From Streptomyces sp. P3 (GTDB taxonomy: Bacteria > Actinomycetota > Actinomycetes > Streptomycetales > Streptomycetaceae): a DNA stretch of 64,000 nt. Numbering within the stretch: the stretch's first letter is position 1; the number at the start of each line of letters is the position of its first letter. A program made the position numbers and the translations under genes. The notes beneath the pieces were generated by a model that saw only the letters and a program-made list of their open reading frames with translations, was not told the DNA's origin and searched no databases. The DNA lies in assembly GCA_016893485.2 (NCBI GenBank), contig JAFEKX020000001.1, forward strand, positions 5,907,501 through 5,971,500. The letters run 5' to 3'. Below are positions 60,514-64,000 of the stretch, piece by piece.

Positions 60514-61793
60514 GTGGCGGTGCAGGAGGCGAGACAGGGCGGCGAGCACGTCGGTGTCCACGGAGGCGGCTGCACCTGCGGGGACTGCCCGCACGGAGCA
60601 CGCGAGGGGCACCGGCGCGCGGTCGCCGCGTTCCTCGTCAAGCGGGACGGGTTCGCCGCCGGGGGAGGGCTGCCGGCGGCGGTGGCGCACTCGGCGTCCG
60701 CCTCCCGGCAGTGGGTCTCGGACGAGCTGACCCAGTCCGCCGACGTCGTCGCCGAACGCGGTCGCGCCGAGGGCGGCGCCTGGCTGGCCCGCCTCTGGCA
60801 CCGCACGGCCTTCGCGGTGTGGGGCGCCTTCGTCGTCCTGCTCCTGGTGCAGGCGCTCACCGCGATCGGCGCGGGCTGGACGGCGGCCCGCACGGCCGGG
60901 CTGCTCACCGCGCTCGTGGTCGCCGGTGCGCTGACCGCGGCCTCCTGGCTCCACCGGGCGCGCGGCGGGGCGCTGGCCCCGGTCATCGGCGAGGACAACC
61001 GGCTGTCGACCTCCCGTGCCGTGGCCGTGTCCTGGGTGCTGTTCGTGGTGTACGCCGTGCTGGTCCTGGCCGGGCGCCTCGCCGCCGCCTCCGACCATGC
61101 CGAACGCGACGCCCTCATCTCCGGCCTCGAACTCGCCCGCGCCGCCGGGTGGTGACCGTCCTCGCCGTGGTCTGCGCGATCGCCGTCCTCGTCCGCCGCG
61201 TTGTGGGCCTGCGCGTGCTGGGCCAGCGCCTCCAGAAGCTCCCCGCGGACCGCCCCCCGCGCGGCCGACCTCCTCACCGACGACGCGGGCCGCGGCACCT
61301 TCGCCGACATCCAGTACGTCGCGATCAGCGCCGTCGCCCTCGTCTTCGTCGCCGTCCGCCTGGCCCGCCGCCCCGACCAACTGCCGGACCTGCCCTGGGG
61401 GTTGGCGGTCGTGGTGCTGATCTCTGCGGCGACGTACCTGGCCGGCAAGTACGCCGAGGGCGGCCGCCCGGTCATCCTCTCCGTGGTGCGCTCCCGCGAG
61501 GCGGGCGACCTGGACGCCCCCATCCGCACGGGCGACGACATCGAGATCCGCGGAGCGGGCTTCGTGCCCCGGGCGCCCAGACCGCCGACCGCCTCTCCCG
61601 CATGGTCGTCCGCATCGGCCCCGTCAACGTCCACGTCCCCCTCGTCCCGGTCACCGGCGGCTTCTCCAACCCGACGGACACCCTTCTCACCGTCCCGGTC
61701 CCGGCCGACGTCGAGCCCGGCCGCGTGGAGGTGCAGGTCGTGACGGCCGCAGGCGTGGAGACGAACGCCTGCGTCGTCGACGTCACGGACTGA
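60514..61793 (+). CDS. Multi-pass membrane protein with C-terminal IPT/TIG domain (indels)
   Basis: GTG start. A Cys/His-containing N-terminus (GGGCTCGDCPHGAREGHRRA) is followed by membrane segments (AVWGAFVVLLLVQALTAIGA, GLLTALVVAGALTAASWL, AVSWVLFVVYAVLVLAGRL, TVLAVVCAIAVLVRRVVGL and two more). The outer end folds like an IPT/TIG domain (GDDIEIRGAGF to GVETNACVVDVTD). Frame breaks near 61150, 61255 and 61570. The CTCGDC-PH pattern might bind a metal. Function unknown. Confidence 0.65.
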
Positions 61794-61857
61794 CGCCCCC
61801 TGCGGGCCGCCCACCGCATGAGCCGTGCCAAGGTCGCGAAAACTGGTTGAAGAATCA

Positions 61858-61887
61858 TTGAGCGGGTCCCCTATTCGTACGTATGGT
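61858..61887 (+). promoter_or_regulatory. Candidate promoter of the DoxX gene
   Basis: TTGAGC (61858-61863), 18 bp, TATGGT (61882-61887), in the AT-richest part of the 139-bp spacer before the DoxX gene. Confidence 0.45.
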
Positions 61888-61932
61888 CTGTTGAGGGGTC
61901 ACGGCACAGCGGGCGAGAGGCGGCTAAGGGCG

Positions 61933-62463
61933 ATGACTCACGGCACTCGAATGGATACGCAAACCCCGTACCTCGACGGCGACCGGAGCTGGCGGGACAC
62001 CGCCACCCGATACGCCCTGCTCCCACTGCGCGTCTTCCTCGGCGTCACCTTCATCTACGCCGGCCTGGACAAACTCACCGACAGCGCCTTCATGAAGTCC
62101 TCCGGCGCCGGCTCGATCGGCGAGACGATGCGCGCGGTCCGCGACTCGTCGGCGATCCCGGCCCTGGTCGACCTGGCCCTGAAGAGCCCCGTCGGCTTCG
62201 GCTACGCCATCGCCCTCGGTGAACTCGCCGTCGGCATCGGCACGTTGCTCGGCCTGCTGGCCCGTCTCGCCGCACTCGGCGGCGCGCTGATCTCGCTCAG
62301 CCTGTGGCTGACCATCAGCTGGGCCAACGACCCCTACTACTACGGCAACGACCTCGCCTACCTGATGGCCTGGCTGCCCCTCGTCCTCGCGGGCGCCTCC
62401 ATGTTCTCCCTGGACGCGGTGATCCGCGGCAGGCGGAGGCAACGGGCCGGGGGCTACCGGTAG
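61933..62463 (+). CDS. DoxX-family membrane protein
   Basis: 176 residues, four membrane segments: LLPLRVFLGVTFIYAGLDKL, VGFGYAIALGELAVGIGTLL, LAALGGALISLSLWLTISW and YLMAWLPLVLAGASMFSLDA. The first matches the DoxX signature (R-x-x-x-G-x-x-F-x-x-x-G-x-x-K). The family is linked to redox or thiol stress membranes but lacks a defined reaction here. ATG 61933 gives MTHGTRMDTQTPY; the upstream frame is probably not translated. Intact. Confidence 0.82.
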   Translation: MTHGTRMDTQTPYLDGDRSWRDTATRYALLPLRVFLGVTFIYAGLDKLTDSAFMKSSGAGSIGETMRAVRDSSAIPALVDLALKSPVGFGYAIALGELAVGIGTLLGLLARLAALGGALISLSLWLTISWANDPYYYGNDLAYLMAWLPLVLAGASMFSLDAVIRGRRRQRAGGYR

Positions 62464-62618
62464 TTCGGGTAGCTCCGGTAGGTCCCGAGGAGGGAACCGG
62501 CGGCGGTAGCGCCGTCGGTGGGTGGTGAAGCCGGCGGGTGGTGAAGCCGGAGGGTTCTTTCCGGGCCGTCAGCCCGGTCCGCCGGAGCCGGCCGTCCGCA
62601 ACCGTTCGTAGGCGATCG

Positions 62619-62861
62619 TCAGCCGGATATGTCCGGACCCGGGTCGGCCGTGTTCCCGCGGCCGGCCCCTCGGCGTCTGCGGACCGCGCCGTTGATGCCC
62701 GCCGCCACTCCGGCCAGGACCAGGCCGACCGTGACCAGCGGGATCACCGCGAACCACTCCGTCACCCACAGGCCGCCCGCGTCCCCGGCGTAGACCACGC
62801 CCGCGGCGGCGAGGAAGAGGCCGGCGACCAGCTTTCCGGGCTGGAACTCATGACGCAGCAC
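62619..62861 (-). CDS. Small membrane protein downstream of the PspC-like gene
   Basis: GTG at 62861 with GGAGG seven bases upstream; it overlaps the previous stop, so it is coupled. The product VLRHEFQPGKLVAGLFLAAA has two membrane segments (LVAGLFLAAAGVVYAG and FAVIPLVTVGLVLAGVAAGI) and a basic tail (RRRRGAGRGN). A longer start at 62891 is possible. Role unknown, likely with the PspC/LiaF-like protein. Confidence 0.65.
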   Translation of the reverse strand: MLRHEFQPGKLVAGLFLAAAGVVYAGDAGGLWVTEWFAVIPLVTVGLVLAGVAAGINGAVRRRRGAGRGNTADPGPDISG

Positions 62862-64000
62862 GGCTGACCTCCGCCTGTCCGACGCCGACATGGAGGTCCA
62901 GGGTCAGCGTGCCGGTGCTCTTGACGCCCGTCGCCGGGGTCAGCGTGACCTGCTGGTGCTTGCCCGGCTCCACGTCCACGTCCTTCTTGTCGTCACCGGG
63001 CAACTGGATGTCCCCGACGCCCACGTTCACATTCAGCTTCACCGTCACGTCCGACGGGACGATCACCTGGAGCTGCCCGACGCCGACCTCCGCGTCCGTC
63101 GCGACCGTCTGCCCCTTGGTCAGGCGCAGGCGGGTCAGGTCGAGCGTCCCCACCCCGTTCCCCAAGTCGTATTTCTCCTGGACCTCCGCGACCGCCGTCG
63201 GCTGCCATCTCACGCGCTCCCAGTGCGTGGTGAGGTCCTTGGGCAGGGCCGCCGAGGCGGCGAGCAGGCCGGCCGTGACGATCGCGAGGAAGACCGAGCC
63301 CGCCCCCGTCCGCCCGACGAACGCGCTGACCGCGATCCCCAGACCGAACACCACGAGCGCACAGGCGAGGCCCGCCTGAAGGCTGGTGCCGAGCGCCTGG
63401 TCGTCCCATTTCGCGGCGGCGCCGACCGCTCCCGCGGCGAGCGCGAGGAGGAAGATCCAGCCGCCGATCCAGCGCGGGCCGCGCGGCTTCGGGGTGCCGG
63501 GCGAGGGGTGCGCTGGTCCTCGCGCCAGTGCGGGTACGAAGGGGCGAGCCTGGCGTCGACCACGTCCGCGATGTCACGGTCGCGGGAGTCGCCGGGACCC
63601 CACAGATAACCGGTGCCGCCGACGTGGGTGCCGTCCTTGACGATCGGATCCCGCCACCAGGAGGGATAGGAGGTGACCACCGGCGGCGCCTGGGCCTCCG
63701 GCGGTGCGTCGGCGACGGCCTGCGCGGCCAGCGGGTCGGGGTCGGGGGCGCCGCGCTGCTGCGACCAGTACCCCGCGCCCGCCAGCAGCAGGGAGAGGAC
63801 GACGGCGAACGTCAGCACACTCGCGTTGCTCAGCATCGACAGGAACACACCGCAGCCCACCAGCGCGAACAGCACAGCCGCCAGGGCCTGGCCGTCGACG
63901 CGGCCGGTGAAGAGCTTGCGGACCTCGTTCTCCTCCTCGTCGTCGTACGGGACGAAGAGCCAGGCGAAGCCGTAGAAGATGAGGCCGATGCCGCCCGTCG
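62848..64000 (-). CDS. PspC/LiaF-like membrane stress protein, 5' end outside the window (indels)
   Basis: The gene runs off the right edge. Visible: IGLIFYGFAWLFVPYDDEEE (PspC-like), further membrane segments (AAVLFALVGCGVFLSMLSNA, SVLTFAVVLSLLLAGAGYW, VFLAIVTAGLLAASAALP), and a C-terminal LiaF/DUF4097-like beta domain (EKYDLGNGVGTLDLTRLRLT, LNVNVGVGDIQLPGDDKKDV). Frame breaks near 63510 and between 63390 and 63460. It probably senses cell-envelope stress; a partner two-component system may lie beyond the edge. Confidence 0.7.

Noticed and set aside
59406..61814. An 802-residue minus frame
   Set aside because: Its C-terminal part is the real DUF4429-SHOCT protein; the rest is antisense to the membrane protein at 60514.
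1..64000. CRISPR arrays, tRNA or rRNA genes, prophage and insertion sequences
   Set aside because: Looked for and not seen: no regular spacer repeats, no tRNA cloverleaf recognised, no transposase or integrase motifs.

Overview
The window is very GC-rich chromosomal DNA from a Streptomyces-type actinomycete. The gene set shows this: whiD and bldM side by side, a CIRCE-controlled groES-groEL1 operon, a LAETG surface protein, class E style codon use, and a dense run of Hanks-type Ser/Thr kinases. The order whiD-bldM-ECF sigma-guaB-guaB3-glpD-kinases-guaA matches what is known of the Streptomyces core chromosome.

Layout. 0-3.7 kb: the tRNA t6A genes tsaB-rimI-tsaD as an overlapping operon, with small proteins. 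3.8-12 kb: a xylan/xylobiose utilisation island resembling the bxlREFGA system (ABC importer, GH3 glycosidase, LacI repressor) next to a secreted GH10 xylanase, sharing CGAA(N3)TTCG-type operators. 12-18.4 kb: an LCP cell-wall ligase, a YCII/DGPF protein with an ECF42 sigma factor, a methyltransferase and two tandem polysaccharide deacetylase-like proteins. 18.5-20.9 kb: groES-groEL1 with two CIRCE elements. 20.9-25.7 kb: SDR, MOSC, LysR, then the developmental regulators whiD and bldM and an ECF sigma factor. 25.9-32.4 kb: guaB, guaB3, a nucleotide-sugar dehydrogenase lacking catalytic residues, and glpD. 32.6-48.9 kb: a serine hydrolase and six kinase-like genes (one a pseudokinase) with extracytoplasmic C-terminal domains, interrupted by an AraC regulator and an MBL hydrolase. 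49-55.1 kb: succinic semialdehyde dehydrogenase, a GMC oxidoreductase, a LAETG-anchored protein and a membrane protein. 55.7-58.5 kb: chorismate mutase with a probable Tyr/Phe attenuation leader, then divergent guaA. 58.6-64 kb: an aldolase-family protein, DUF4429/SHOCT, membrane proteins, DoxX and a partial PspC/LiaF-like protein.

The most interesting candidates are the Tyr/Phe codon-rich leader peptide plus terminator before chorismate mutase, three TGATCA palindromes at exact 22 bp spacing before the gabD-like gene, the pseudokinase with a roughly 400-residue insertion in its activation segment, and the inactive-looking sugar dehydrogenase.

Quality warning: well over half of the coding genes, including normally essential ones (guaA, groEL1, tsaB, guaB), are broken by one-base indels, mostly in G/C runs. 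These are most simply long-read assembly errors. Such genes are annotated over their full inferred extent, with the approximate indel positions given.
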